A DNA stretch of 64,000 nt from Piscicola geometra. Lineage: Eukaryota > Annelida > Clitellata > Hirudinida > Piscicolidae. Location of the stretch: the NCBI GenBank assembly GCA_943735955.1, contig OX030958.1, forward strand, positions 8,170,626 to 8,234,625, written 5' to 3'. Numbering within the stretch: position 1 is the stretch's first letter; the number at the start of each line of letters is the position of its first letter. Below the pieces are notes generated by a model. It had not been told where the DNA came from and searched no databases. It worked only from the letters and a program-made list of their open reading frames with translations. The translations under genes and the position numbers were made by a program. Positions 29,723 to 42,516 of this stretch are shown in pieces.

Positions 29723-32700
29723 TGCGTGTGTTTATTTGTATATGTACGTATATTGTATGTTTGCATGTGTATGTATGAAGGTATGGACGGAGTTTTTCGC
29801 CTGCATATGTATCTTGCTTGACATGCAAGCACCTCGCCCTTCGCAGAGAACACTGCACATATCTTTCCATTGTCAAAACGGGTGTACGCAAATGTTTGTA
29901 CACTCGAGCGCTAGGGAGGCTGCAAGGGTGTCGTCGTTGGAAGGGGCGGTCATTACTCTAATCAATTCAACGCCACTCTGTGTATCATTTTTGAACTTTT
30001 CATTTGTTTAAGTGCTCAAAGGAGGACTATGAAGTGTTTTTATGTATTGTCGTCTATGTTGTATCCACTATGGGATTGCGTCGACAGAATGCATTTTTGG
30101 GCGTCTAAAAAATGTAGACGCCCTGTCGATGTGTGTGTCAGCGAGTGGTGAACGTTTAAAAGGCAATCCATTATAATTAGTGCGAGAGTTTTGGTTAGAG
30201 AAGACTGAAAGGTGCAAGGCTTCGACAGGTCTACACAATTATAGAGAATAAGAGGCTTAATGGATGCCTTCATTTGAAAAAAATTAGTAATTGCTTTAAA
30301 CAAATTTGCTTTTTTCTTTCTTCCAGAATTTTAGAAGTAGGTTGAAAAAAATTTAAAAAAACTTGAAAGGAACTTTTTTTCATGTATACAGGTATAATCT
30401 GCTATATTTTCCTAAATAACGATTCGCAAAAGCATGTTCCAAAAGGGCACTCAATGAAGGAAATACACAATAATACACGTAGAAAAAGGTATAAAAATGA
30501 AAAATATTTGTAAAAAACAATTAAATTTAGATAAAAATTTAAAGTTTAAAAAACTAAAAAACACTTTTGTAAACTGTTGACGGTTGTACAAACAGAATAT
30601 GCAAATGTTGCTACAAGGCTGTATGCCGTCGTGTGCATTAGATCATTTGTTCGTGCATGAATAAAAGCTGACCAGAGATGTTGGAAATCGAGAATAAACA
30701 ATTAAAAAAATAACATTAAAAAATATAGATTTTAGAAAATAATTATAATTGAAGATTTAGCGTGTACTAAAATGGAAATTTCCAGAAATAGAAAAATAAT
30801 TATTTTAAAAACATTATTATGAAATAAATTGGCATTAAAACAGTCTTAAAACAAATTTTATTTGTAAAAAATTCAATAACAAAACTCATTTTATTCAAAA
30901 ATAAATATTTAATTAAAAAATAAAATTAAATTAACTTTATGCATTTTTAATGCCTTGATCTAAAAAGGATGAATCCAATACTTTAAACAAATGAAAAACC
31001 TATTTCAATATTCCTACATGTAATCTCCTCGCTCATAACAACCTTTTTGTTTATCATAAAACCGAATTTATTTACAAAAATAAACTAACGAAACCTTATA
31101 TCGACCTATCCATCTTCTCTCACAACACTTCACTTCAATCAATTCAATCGATTCACCCCTTTTACACGACAACATTGAGCTCTTTCTAGTGAACAGAAAG
31201 TTTAATATGAAAGTATTAATTGTTTTATTGAATTGTATACGGTCAAAGTATGCATTTCTTTGATTTAATTATAGTCCATTTGTTTTTCCTATAGCATTAT
31301 AAATTCTTTAACTTCTGTGCCTCCTTCAGAGCTTCCAAACCAAGAGACTTAAGCACTCCAACCTTAAATTCTTGTTATTGCCCACTGCTCGGCAAATAAT
31401 GAGAAATTTCAGAAAGGAGAAGTTGCCGTTGATTTAGTCAGTTGCCGTGACCGGGTCAAACTTGATTAAATAATACTTGCTTCATACCCTTATATCAAAT
31501 AGTGGAATGGTGATTGTAGCTAGATGGAGGAAGAAGAGGGGGAGGAAGTGAATGATGGAGCGAAAAAGAGAAAAGGTTGAGAATGAAATGAATCTTAATG
31601 AACGAAAGAATAGAATAAGATGAAGGAATACAAATTGTAAAAAAATGGAAGAAAATGGTTGAGATTAAGGGACTTGATGGATGAATCCAATGGTTGATGG
31701 AAAACAAGATGGACAGATTAATGAATGAATGAACAGATTGATGGATAAAGTAAAGTATGGATGATGGGTATCCAGACAACCCATCCGTAAAATTTGAACT
31801 TACTCGAAAAATTAAACACCCACCGGATCAAAGGAAATATAGTTTATATTTATATTTGAATGTAGAAAGTAGTTTTGCATAGAAAAAAATCGATAATTTT
31901 TATAAAAAATAGGTATTTAAGTAAAAAATAACTAATTTTACAACAATTATTTTTAAAAACTAGTAGAAAAAAATATTGAAAATTTTATTTTCCATTTATT
32001 TATTTCTAAAATATTTTTAAAAATAAATAATTTTATTTATTTTAATATAAATACAAATGATATTTGATCGGGTGGGCTGCTTTTCGGTGGGTTGTCATGG
32101 AAGCGGATGGATGCGATGAAAGATTGCATGAAAGTGTTTGCATAAAAACATACACATTTTCTGTGAATCTTTGATGTAAAAGATATATGAGGGTGCTGAT
32201 AATGATGATGAATGTTGTCTGCATACTAAATCAAGCGGCTGTGATGATAGTGATTCTCGGCATTGCAATAGAAAGAGAATAAAAAAGAAGGTAATTGTAG
32301 ACATGGTCGCTTTGTTGTGTTAGAAGGCGGTGCTAGAAGCAAGAAAAGTGGTGATAAAAAGTGGGTTGTGATGGTGGTGACAGTTGTTGTGTGTTGTGTG
32401 GATGTTGGTGGTGGAAGGAAAGAGGAAATGTTGAGAAGTTTGGAAATGTTTTCAAGGGTTCAATGGAAAACAGTAAACCGTTTAGACGACGACGAGAGGA
32501 CAAACAATTATAAGCTGAAGTGAAAATCCATGAAATTTTTTGCAAAAGAAAAATCAATTTGCAAAAAAATGTTTTTTTAGTAAAAGTTATAATTTATACT
32601 GAAAAAGTTTTTTATTTTATTTTTTCTTTAATCGTGAATAAAAAAAGATTAAAAAGAAGAAAATGAAATTTTCCAAATTGAACATGATGATTTATAAAAA

Positions 32701-33383
32701 CATCTAAAAAAAATTTAAACAGAATTCAAAGAGAAAAGATTTTAAAATATGAAAATTAACAATAAAAGTTTAAAAATAATTTTACAACTTTAAATTATTG
32801 ATTCAAGTCTTTATACATACAACTTAAACATTAATTTAACAAAACTTAAGTTAAATACGAATTATAAATTGAAAAGTATTACTTGTTATTACTGAAAAAA
32901 CTTTAATATTATTTCTGGAAACACATATTTATAGAAAAAATTCAGATATTTAAATAATTGTGAAAAAGTAGAAAAAGAAATGTATTTAAATAATTATTCT
33001 CGAATCAACGAACAAAAATTTAATTGTGGTGCACATGCAGTCGAAAAACATGCCATTAAAAATAAAATATATAAATATTCAAAAACTTTTTCCAGTAAAA
33101 ACTGCCATTGTTTAAAGAAATAAAATAAAATAATTTTTGAAAACTTCTTCTAAGTGACTCTTGAGGGATGTGGCGCAAGATGACGATAAGAGGCATTTCT
33201 TTGGGATACTTCTGTAATACTGCCTCAAACTGCTTTTATCAAAACGCATAAATTATAAACTAGTTTCTGTATCTTCAAAAGACCATTAGGCAATGTTGCG
33301 AAAAGTAGAGGCAAACATTGCGAGTGGTCCTACATCAACAGCACCAGTGCGATCATTGCCTTGTTTATACAGACGCGCGTGTG

Positions 33384-33420
33384 TATTTAAGCGCCTCACG
33401 CGCTCGTCTGATCGGTCAGC
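33384..33420 (+). promoter_or_regulatory. Probable TATA and initiator core promoter
   Basis: TATTTAAG (33384-33391) is followed about 30 bases later by TCAGC within ATCGGTCAGCGCTC, a normal TATA-to-initiator spacing. The surrounding 100 bases are unusually GC- and CpG-rich for this AT-rich spacer. The sequence after it lacks a long frame and reaches donor-like GTTAGT/GTAAAC words at 33637-33646. It may be a non-coding first exon of the EF-hand gene at 36024. The gene link is inference. Confidence 0.45.
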
Positions 33421-33639
33421 GCTCTTCGTCGTGTCTGTTTTGTAGCCTCCCGTTCAAAACCACGATTTCCAGGTTTTTGTCGAGATATTGAAACTCAAAG
33501 TTCAAATAAGATTATTTAAAGATTCTGAGAATCAGCGAGTTGAAAGCCTGGTTTGCTTGCAAGTTTCATAGGCAGATAGAAGTCTTCAGTCGGAGCTTAG
33601 GGACTGTGTGTTGAGTGGTCCAGAATCTTGTAGCTGGTT

Positions 33640-36023
33640 AGTAAACTGATTTTCAATAAAAGAGTATTCACAAATTTATTAATGTCATATATATAAAAAG
33701 AAAAGAATTTTTACCTTTTATTCACACAAAAATGAATATATTTTTTATGTATTTAAAAAAAAAACAATGAATTTTTGATGAAAAAAATATATAATTATGA
33801 AATTATTTTTTAAAATATGGTAATCTAAGCCGCCTTTCACCTCAAATTGAGCTTTTTTGAATAATTCTTGCACTAAGAATCTAGCGCGTAAGCTGGACTC
33901 ATGGCATTATTCGGCCACGTATTAATTTTAGAATCAAAACAGTTTCACTGATAAAAGAATTTAAAATTATTGTTAAATAAAAATTTGAAAAAAAGAAATA
34001 AGGTTTGTGAATGAGCGAGAGAGTGATTTAGTAAGCTTGTGATTCTAGAATTACAATATATTTAACAAATTCGATTTTTTTAAATTTTAGAAGTTAATAA
34101 CACAAATGCCGCAAGCTTTAACGCTTGAAATATGACGGAGAATAAGTAATTAAGTCATATATTATAAATAAAGAATGAAAAATTAATATAAATAGAGCAA
34201 AATTCAGGGAAATGTTGTCGTGTTTGTCGACGGAGATCCCATTTAAGTCCTAGGAATAATTAAACGGAAAAGAAGCTCTGAGGAATTAGGCTCAAACATT
34301 GAAAATTAAACGCAAGCCTTATTCAGTATTTTCACAAAATTCCTACTGTTTGCACTGAGAAGCCCTTTTTCATTGGGACTTGCAAAATGAAACAAAAAAA
34401 TGTAATAAACTTTTATTAGTGAGAGAAGTAATTATCGATTTAATTATTTTGCAATGACAGACGTTGCAGTTTAGTTGAAGGCTAAGGGACGTACATCAAG
34501 GCACATTGCACTTCCCGTCGATCCTCAAGTCTCTTGCAATTACCTCATAACAATAACATATTGCGATAAAATCTACCACAATCTTTCTAAAATAAGATTC
34601 GATCTTTGTGACCACATTGCATACTTCGTAAGCAATACTCCAGCGGGTATATATTTTGTTTTTCTCTTAGAGAGACAGCACGCGTGCCAAGAACACGAGG
34701 CCGATAAGAATGCCTGAATGCGAACTGGACTTCAGTTAATGGAAAAAGACAGGAATATTATCATGAATAGAAACAAAAAACAGAACAAAAAAGCAAAAAA
34801 AAACAAGTAGAATGTTCATTATAAGTTCGCAAACAAAACTTAAGAGACTGCATATATGCAGGAAATGCGATAAAGTGTGTTGAATTGCATGTTTTCATTC
34901 CCAACGACTCTCTTAATTCTATAGTAAACTTTTTCTATTTACTCTTTTATTCCATTCTGGTATCAAAGCATTCCAATGAAAACAACAAAAAGATATTTTT
35001 AAACATTTGAAATGCAATTCTTGCTCTCTAACACGCCAAATGATTCGGTAGGCGGGCCGCACATTTCGATGTAATCCTGGGATCTGTAACTTCGAACACC
35101 ACGCTCTCGCTGCAATAAATACACGCAATCAGATCGACCCGCTGCCATAAAACCTTGCGGGGGGTGCGCTTCTTGACAGGGGAATCTTCTTATAAACTGC
35201 CACGTCCGTCTTCTCCCTTCGAAACTCCTTACAAATTCTTTTGAAATTTTTCCAATTTGTGGAATAAACCGAGTTTTCTAAAAATTGTCATTCATCATTA
35301 TTCTGGTTTATTGATAGTGTCATTTGATTAAATGTTAATTCAATTTTTTTGAAGAAGGCTTCTCATTATTAAACAAATTATGACTAGAATAAATTACATT
35401 TTATTATTTTCAAAATGTATATATATTTTTTCTTTTTCCCTTACTCCACCTTCCAGCTAGGCATACTGATCAAGTTTATATTAGTCCACTTCTTATGCGA
35501 AGAAATAAACGAATAAACATTTTAAAAGTTTTATTAATTTTGAAAATGCAGTTTATTATTTTACCTAAGCAGGGGGTCCACATGGAAACAAGCAGACTTT
35601 CTATGAATATTATAACGTTTTTGGCAAACGTAAAATTTTTTTAGTGAAATAAGTATTTTTAACAATTAATTTTTAATCCTTATAAAAATAAGATTTCAAA
35701 GAGCGACTTGACTGAGAGTTATCTAGAAATTTCAAGCGCTCGGGACTGCGAGTTAACTGTAGTTTTAGTGCAGAGACGAACATGAAGGCCATCCTTCTTG
35801 CATTATCTTGCTTGAAATGAACCCTCTGAGTGCTTCTACATATGAAAACAAACTCCATGATTTAAAAACACATTTTTTAAGTATTATTATCATTCTATAA
35901 AAATTCTTTTTTTCATTTTTTAAACATTTCTCAAAGTAATTTCTTATAAAAGCTTTCCAAAAACACTTTTCAGAATTTACTTTAGCGAAATTCCTCTTCA
36001 CAAGCAGCAGCGAAGAACAAAAG
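33640..36023. other. Probable 5' intron or spacer before the EF-hand gene
   Basis: AT-rich, with a small GC-rich patch near 35050-35210. If the promoter at 33384 serves the EF-hand gene, this is its first intron, ending near CAAGCAGCAG just before the ATG at 36024. No other feature is supported. Confidence 0.4.
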
Positions 36024-36377
36024 ATGGAATTCTTCAACCAAGGAGTCAGCAAAGTGAAGAACATGGCGATGGAATTGAAGGCGAAGATAACGTTAGGAAT
36101 GGTTGCCATGGTTGCCATGGTTGCTATGATGCAATGCGTGGGTGTGATGGTAGTAGTAGTGTTGATGCTTGTTTTGATAGTGATGAGGTTGATGATAGTG
36201 TTGATAATGATGATGAAGTTGATGGTAGTGTTGATAATGATGACGAAGGTGATGGTAGTATTGATAATGATGGTGATGATGACAGCTAGACGATGATTAT
36301 TCATCATTCAAGACGGAAACATTGTGAAATGACATGGCATTTTGAAACTAAAAACACACTTATTATTTTGCAGTTTA

Positions 36378-36449
<72 letters not shown>

Positions 36450-39400
36450 TACTACTACTACTACTACTACTACTGCTGCTACTACTACTACCACCACCAA
36501 CAACTACCAACTCAACCACCACTACAACCACCACCACAACAACCACCACCAAAACCACCACCAAAACCACCACCAAAACCACCACCAAAACCACCACCAC
36601 AACAATCACCATAACCAACAACCACCATAGCCACCAGAACCACCACCACAACCAACAACCACAACCAAAACCACCACCACCACCACAACCACCATAGAGG
36701 GGAAGAGTTCATCTCGTTCGAGCAGGCGGTGGCGATGCTGAAAAACGAACTTAAGTATCCGGAAGACAGGGCGCTGCACTTCGTCAAAAAGTTTGACCAC
36801 AACCACGACGGCAGGCTCTCGGCCGCGGAGTTTGGCCAGTTCAAGAATAAAATTGAAGAGACGTGAGTGGATGATTATGTGATGATGGTGATGATGGTGG
36901 TGGTGATGATGGTGGTGATGATGATGGTGATGATGATGATGGTGGTGGTGATGAGGGTGGTGATGATGATGACGACAAGTGGCTGCCTAAAGCGCATTTT
37001 TTAATGCAAAAAGGCGAAAAAGAAATTTCAAATTATTTGATACAAGTCTTTAAAAAATGTAAAAAACAAGAAAAAAATACTATTTTTTTTAATGTGTTGG
37101 AATATATATTTCCAAGTGTTTTCCATTTGTATTCGAGCACGCTAGGGAGCCAAGAAGTCTGAATTGTTGAACAAGTCGAGGAAAAATCTTTTTATGTTTG
37201 CACTGGCATCCACAGTCATTTCGAAATAAGTAATGGAAAGTTATGATATGAGAGACCACGTTCAATGCAGTGAAATTATTTATATATGTGTGCTAGGTAA
37301 ATGACTTCCAAAAATTATTTTTAAGGCGTATCACCAAGGAGTTTTGCTTGAAAAAAACTATTTTCAATTTATTCAAAAGGTTTTTTTATTCACTTGCAAA
37401 CACAATTTTAGTTTGCCTAAAAGTATAAAACTTCATAAAATAATATTGAAGAATTAACTTTGCTATACAAAGTTTTATGTAATTTTATTGTAAATATTAA
37501 ACATAGCAGAAGTTCGTCGATTTAAAAAAAATTCATTAAAAAAAATAGTTTCAGTTTGCATTTATGCATAATGTGCAATGCATAAAAATAAAATAGTGTT
37601 TTTGGCGAATATTTTAACAACACTCTTGAATTTGTGAGGTATTTATTGCAGTGTACACATGTGATGCAGTTCCTCTGGCATTTTCTCAAGGGCCTGTTCG
37701 AAAGTCTACATATTTAAAATTCAAGCTTAGGAAACTATTATTTTAAAATTTCTATATAACTTTTTGCTTCAGCAAAAGTTACATAATCAATGTGTCGTTC
37801 AATATTTTTTTAACGCTATAAAGTTTTTGAGTAGAAAATCTTATAAATCAATCGATAAAAAAGGTTGTAAAAAAACATTCAACTTTAAGCAAAGTTAAAG
37901 AAGAAATACTTAAAAAAAAGTTAACTTATATTACATTTATGTAAAGATGAGTAGCTAACTTATTTCAACGTCTATAGTTTCTAAAACTTTGAGATAAAAC
38001 CTTATCATTTAAAATAACCAAACTTATCATGTTGAAGTTGTATAATTTATATTGAAATAGTATCTCAAAGAAATTTATACGTTTTTTCTTAATATTTGTA
38101 AAACAAAGTTCTATTCATAGTAGAGGAGCATTTGTTGAAGTGTAAAAATTAATGTTGAATCACGCCTACCATTTATCAAACACACCTTCATCAATTAAGT
38201 CCCAACGATTAATCTTTCCAATATTTTCTAAACTTTTCTTGCATTAATTTTTGAAACACTTTAAAGAAAGAATTCTCGTGATTGATTTCTCAGAATAACT
38301 TAGTATGTTGGTGAAAACAATGGCTAAAAGACGCTTAAAATTTTTATTTTATATATATTTTTTTCCTTCGAAAAATCAATGGGACCTTTTTTGAAATTGT
38401 TGCAGAATTAAGAATTGAAGTTCGAAAACAATAGAATGATTTATTTACTAATCTTGCTCCATCGGGAAATCAAATAAAAATATAAAGGGATGGTTAAAAA
38501 AACTATAGGTGAAAAAACGGTTTTTAATTGCAAACAGCCTTCCTGCTCTTTTGTAAATAGTGGATAAAGTTAATTGCTTAAGTGGTTTATCGAAGGTTCT
38601 GGCAAAACTCAATTTATCGATGATTAATTAAAACTTTTTTAGCTTGTTGAATCGTTCATTTTAAGATTTTGTGTACTTTTATCGAGACAAAAACAAGGAA
38701 AAAAATCAATCAATAGTCGTTCATGAAATTAATATTTGATCATCGTTTTTGAAAGCTTTTAAATATTCTATTGAACAACTAAAACAAAGCTATTTGCAAA
38801 AGAAATACATACCAAAAACTGCATTATAAACTCTAAAAAGTTCTGCATATCGAAGGAATGACTTCTGGGTGGTCCCTTTAGTTTATGCCCCACACACATA
38901 ACCACGTATGTATGCATTCTGAATAGGCGACTGGCAGAGGAATTGAAGGAAATATAAAAATGAAATGTTTTATTTTGGAATAATAATTTTCAAGCCTTCA
39001 GAAAATCGAAAGTTTATCTTTTCGATCGTAATTAAGAATCTTTATTCGTCAATAAAAATGCCATGAATCAGGCTCAAGCTGCAGTAAACAGACATAAAGA
39101 TTAAACCGGATCTACAACTCCTGCACAATATGCCATTAAAAAGGATAAAAGGCACAAAAAGAACACAACTAGTGAGATAGGCAAGAACCAGAGTGCTTCA
39201 ATGGTGGAGTGAAAGCTTGATGAGGCTTCAAACCGCATACTTAAGTCAGACAAAAAGTTGAGAATGTGAACTATTGTAGGATAAAAGCATGGAGATGCTG
39301 ATCTGGGCTGCACTTCATGAACAAGAATATGCATTCTATTGAGTCTAAATTCTCAGCATTTAATATGTTTTAAAACCGGCTTTCGGCATATAAAAAACTT

Positions 39401-42400
39401 AAATTCTAAAAAACAATCCAAAGGATAAGCCTCTCATTAGTTCTTTAATGTAACTTTCTTTTGGTAGAGGCATCGTAAAACAGGATGCTTGAGTGAACAG
39501 GGCAGTAATAGACGAAAGATGAGTCCACAATTCTGATTTCACTCCATGCATGCATGGCCTGTTTATCAAATATTTCTGAACATTCTTTATTTAAATGTTT
39601 TTAAAACTTTTTTCCTTTAAAGTTTTTTTTATTTGATCATGATTCTTTTCATCTTACTTAGAAAAAACTCATAGATTCATTCAACTTTTATCTTTTAGAC
39701 TAAACTGCCTCATAAACTCAATTTTTTACCCACTTAACCAGCCAGCCATCCACCAAACCATTCATCCGTTAACCACCCACTCAAGCGACCAACTTAACCA
39801 CCCACCCACTCACTTAACCCACCCACTCAACACCCAGCCATCAACTCACTCCTCCAACACCCACCCACCCACCCAACCATCAACCACAGCAAGGTGACGA
39901 TAGTGCCCAAGTTCAAGGAGTACGACAGAGACAACAACGGCTTCATCACTCTCGAGGAAGCCTCGTTCATCCTCCAGAACCCGCCCTTCAAGTTCCCAGC
40001 TGGAAAGGTGCCTTTTGAAACTCGTCCGGGTTACGCCACGTTAATAATAATTATTATTACTATAACGATTATACTCGTCGTTGAAGTGTATTGTGTTGAA
40101 AGTATGTTGTAGTGTATTGTGTTGAAAGTATGTTGTAGTGTATTGTGTTGAACCGATGCTGGTGGAAGGAGTGTGTGTGTGTGTGTGTGTGTGTTGTGGT
40201 GGGTAAGGCTCGTTGGTGCTTGGAAGATCACTTGTTGAAGTATGTTTGGAAAATATAAAGTGCTGCCTGTATATATTATTGTGAAGTGATTTTAAAATAA
40301 ATTAATAGAGAAAAAACCAAAAAGATAAAAAGTATTAAAAAGAGGAAAAATTCAAGGATCTTTCATGAATTTAAAGAAAGTTTTCGAATTAGTGAAAAAA
40401 CTATTGAGATATATGGCTTCTATTTGGAGCTAAAAAAGTTAAGTCTTTAAGGAATGATTTACATGTACTTAGACTCAGTGCTGAATAAATCAGTTGCTGG
40501 AGCGACCAAAGAACCGAAATAAGTTTTTACAGAATTTTGCATGGAAATATTCAACAATTTCAATTTAAAATTTAAAATAAAAGAATCGTTTATTGATCTG
40601 ATAAGACAAGCTTTATCTTGAATCAATCAATCCACCTATCAAATGCATTTATATAGCGCAGTTTATCAACTTCAAAATCGCTTTTCAATAATTTTTTCAT
40701 AAAAAAGTTTCTTAATCTGAATACATACATTTTTCTAATTTTCAAAATTCAAAGTTTAATGTAATTAATATTTCAATTTTAATTTTTAGCTAATCATATT
40801 TTAAACGAAAAAATATAAAACCCCCATATATTGTTTGATGCACGAAAACTATAGAAAACTTTTTATCACGCGACTCATAATGAGATGATGCTGCAAGTTT
40901 GATTAATGAGAAACTGAACGCGAACTTTAATTTTGACTTTAAAATCATAATAAATGTTTTTTCCCAAAATGAAATAAGCAATTTGCCCGTCCTGGCGTGC
41001 TGAGAATGCTTATTGCGTGAAACAAAACGTCCAGAAAGACCAGATGCCGGCGAAAAGTCTTAGAAACTTTAATAAATTGTCCAAAAAACTCATTTATAAA
41101 ACTTAATATTTGTTTAATTGCTGACATTTTATCATTGAAATAGCAGTCATTGAAAAGTCAATAAGAATATTTGAAGGGTGTCATAAGCATCAATGAAGCT
41201 TAGCTTCCTCCGTTATCTTCCGCTGCCACATTAGAAAAGGTCATTAACTCAACATATTTTAACTTCTTAACATTTTAATTATTCAAAAACTCATTTTTTT
41301 TAACAAAAACTTTTTTTCCAGGTGGTGATGCTGCTCAAGAAGTTTGACAAAGACGGAAATGGGAAGCTCGACATTGAAGAATTCTCGGACTTTTATGCAG
41401 AAGCCAAAGCAACGTGGGTTAAATAAAAAATTAAAAAAGGGTTCATTTTATCTTTTCAAAATCTATATTGTTTTTTTCAAAATAGTTTAAGAAACAAAAC
41501 AAACTCAAATATTTATTCGATATTTCTCATGCGAAAAAAAAAACAAATTTAAAAATAAATATTTATCTGGTATTTCTCATACCAACCAATATAATCTTAG
41601 GCTTATAAATAGAAAAAATGTTTTCCAAAAAAATCTTATGCTTATTGCTTTTCTATGAATTGTCTAGAGCATTATTGAAATGAATAAATCACACGGCATT
41701 ATCTTCGCCATGTGCGCGACGTTTAATCCATAAGCAGGGCTATTCTATCATTCGGGACAGTAAATATAAATTATTTTCTCATTCACCATTTCAGATGAAT
41801 ACAATATTGTTTATTTATTTCTATGAATTGAATATTTTTTCTTTTGGAAGATTTGAAAATCATCTAGCTTTATAACTATAAAAACTCAGAAAATTCCCCA
41901 TTTCAACTTTTACGATTTTAGATCCGTCTTCTTTCATTCTTGCCCTCTAATATACACAAACTGTTCCAACCCATCAAACCAGCAACCCACCAGCTTGCCA
42001 ATAACCTTCTCACCATCCCCCTCTCACCAAACACCTCTTATCAGCCTCTTAAAATCCTTCTTTTTTCTTCAGCAATGAAGAGATCACCAATCGGTTCCTG
42101 GCACTCGACAAGGACGGCAATGGAGTTCTGAGTCCCGACGAGGTGGTCGTCGTCATCAAGGAGCTGATGGGCTACAACGACCAGATGGCGATGTCTCTCA
42201 TGCAGGTTGGGTTTTATATAGAATAATGTGCGTATCTAACATCTTCGTTTCTCCATTCATCTTTTTAAACTTAAGTGACAGTTTCTCTCGCTTACACTAT
42301 TCTACTCAGTTTTGCAATCGTCTCGCGATGCGATCAAACACTCTGAAGTTACCACTAGAAAACTGCTTGGACCCTTACTCTAACTCTAACACTAGACTTA

Positions 42401-42516
42401 GCTCTAACTCTAGAAACACCACTTTGCAGGTGTTCGACAAGAACCAAGATGGCAGCCTCGACAAGACGGAGTTCATGCAGTTGTGGTCCAACATGTTCGG
42501 GCAGCAGCAGCCGTGA
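36024..42516 (+). CDS. Five-EF-hand calcium-binding protein (6 exons)
   Basis: A cytosolic calcium sensor or buffer of the calmodulin superfamily; I cannot name the orthologue. Exons: 36024-36091, 36698-36862, 39890-40007, 41322-41413, 42073-42205, 42430-42516, giving 220 codons. Five canonical 12-residue loops are complete: 56-67 (DHNHDGRLSAAE), 90-101 (DRDNNGFITLEE), 126-137 (DKDGNGKLDIEE), 160-171 (DKDGNGVLSPDE) and 195-206 (DKNQDGSLDKTE). Each has Asp at position 1, Gly at 6 and Glu at 12. A segment before the first loop (EEFISFEQAVAML) looks like a degenerate sixth hand. Exon 1 is the weakest part, chosen because its phase-2 donor fits exon 2. Intron 1 begins with GTG/GATG repeats and ends with (CTA)n(CCA)n. 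Intron 2 (3 kb) begins GTGATGGTGGTG and ends in CCCA-rich DNA. A SINE tail follows the exon 3 donor. Confidence 0.9.
36379..36697. repeat. (CTA)n then (CCA)n tract ending at the exon 2 acceptor
   Basis: About 110 bases of CTA triplets pass into about 200 bases of CCA/CAA-rich triplets that run up to the TAG acceptor of EF-hand exon 2. Poly-Tyr, poly-Leu, poly-Thr and Pro frames across it are artefacts. Confidence 0.95.
36866..36982. repeat. GATG/GGTG tract after the exon 2 donor
   Basis: Imperfect GATGATGGTGGTG repeat beginning at the GTGAGT donor of EF-hand intron 2. Confidence 0.9.
40010..40055 (+). repeat. SINE tail fragment
   Basis: ACTCGTCCGGGTTACGCCAC followed by an AAT/ATT-rich tail matches the 3' end of the SINE at 5558 (CCGTTCGGGTTATACGCCAC then ATT repeats). 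No tRNA-like head is present. It sits only about 10 bases past the EF-hand exon 3 donor. Confidence 0.6.
40087..40153. repeat. 26-bp tandem repeat, then (GT)n
   Basis: Two and a half copies of a 26-base unit containing GTGTATTGTGTTGAAAGTAT, followed at 40172-40192 by a short GT run, in the 5' part of EF-hand intron 3. Confidence 0.85.

Larger units (their letters stand above)
27963..33383. other. 5.4-kb spacer downstream of GRHPR
   Basis: Contains the GRHPR 3' untranslated region, with a candidate AATAAA at 28347-28352, a minus-strand SINE and a 28-bp minisatellite. The rest is AT-rich. Several short open frames show no recognisable protein character and no splice-compatible partners. Confidence 0.5.

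Noticed and set aside
29479..29903. Repetitive Tyr/Lys/Thr/His peptide on the minus strand
   Set aside because: It derives from the 28-bp minisatellite, with no conserved motif or splice partner.
36293..36697. Long poly-Leu/Thr, poly-Tyr and poly-Ser frames
   Set aside because: They are translations of the CTA/CCA repeat in EF-hand intron 1.
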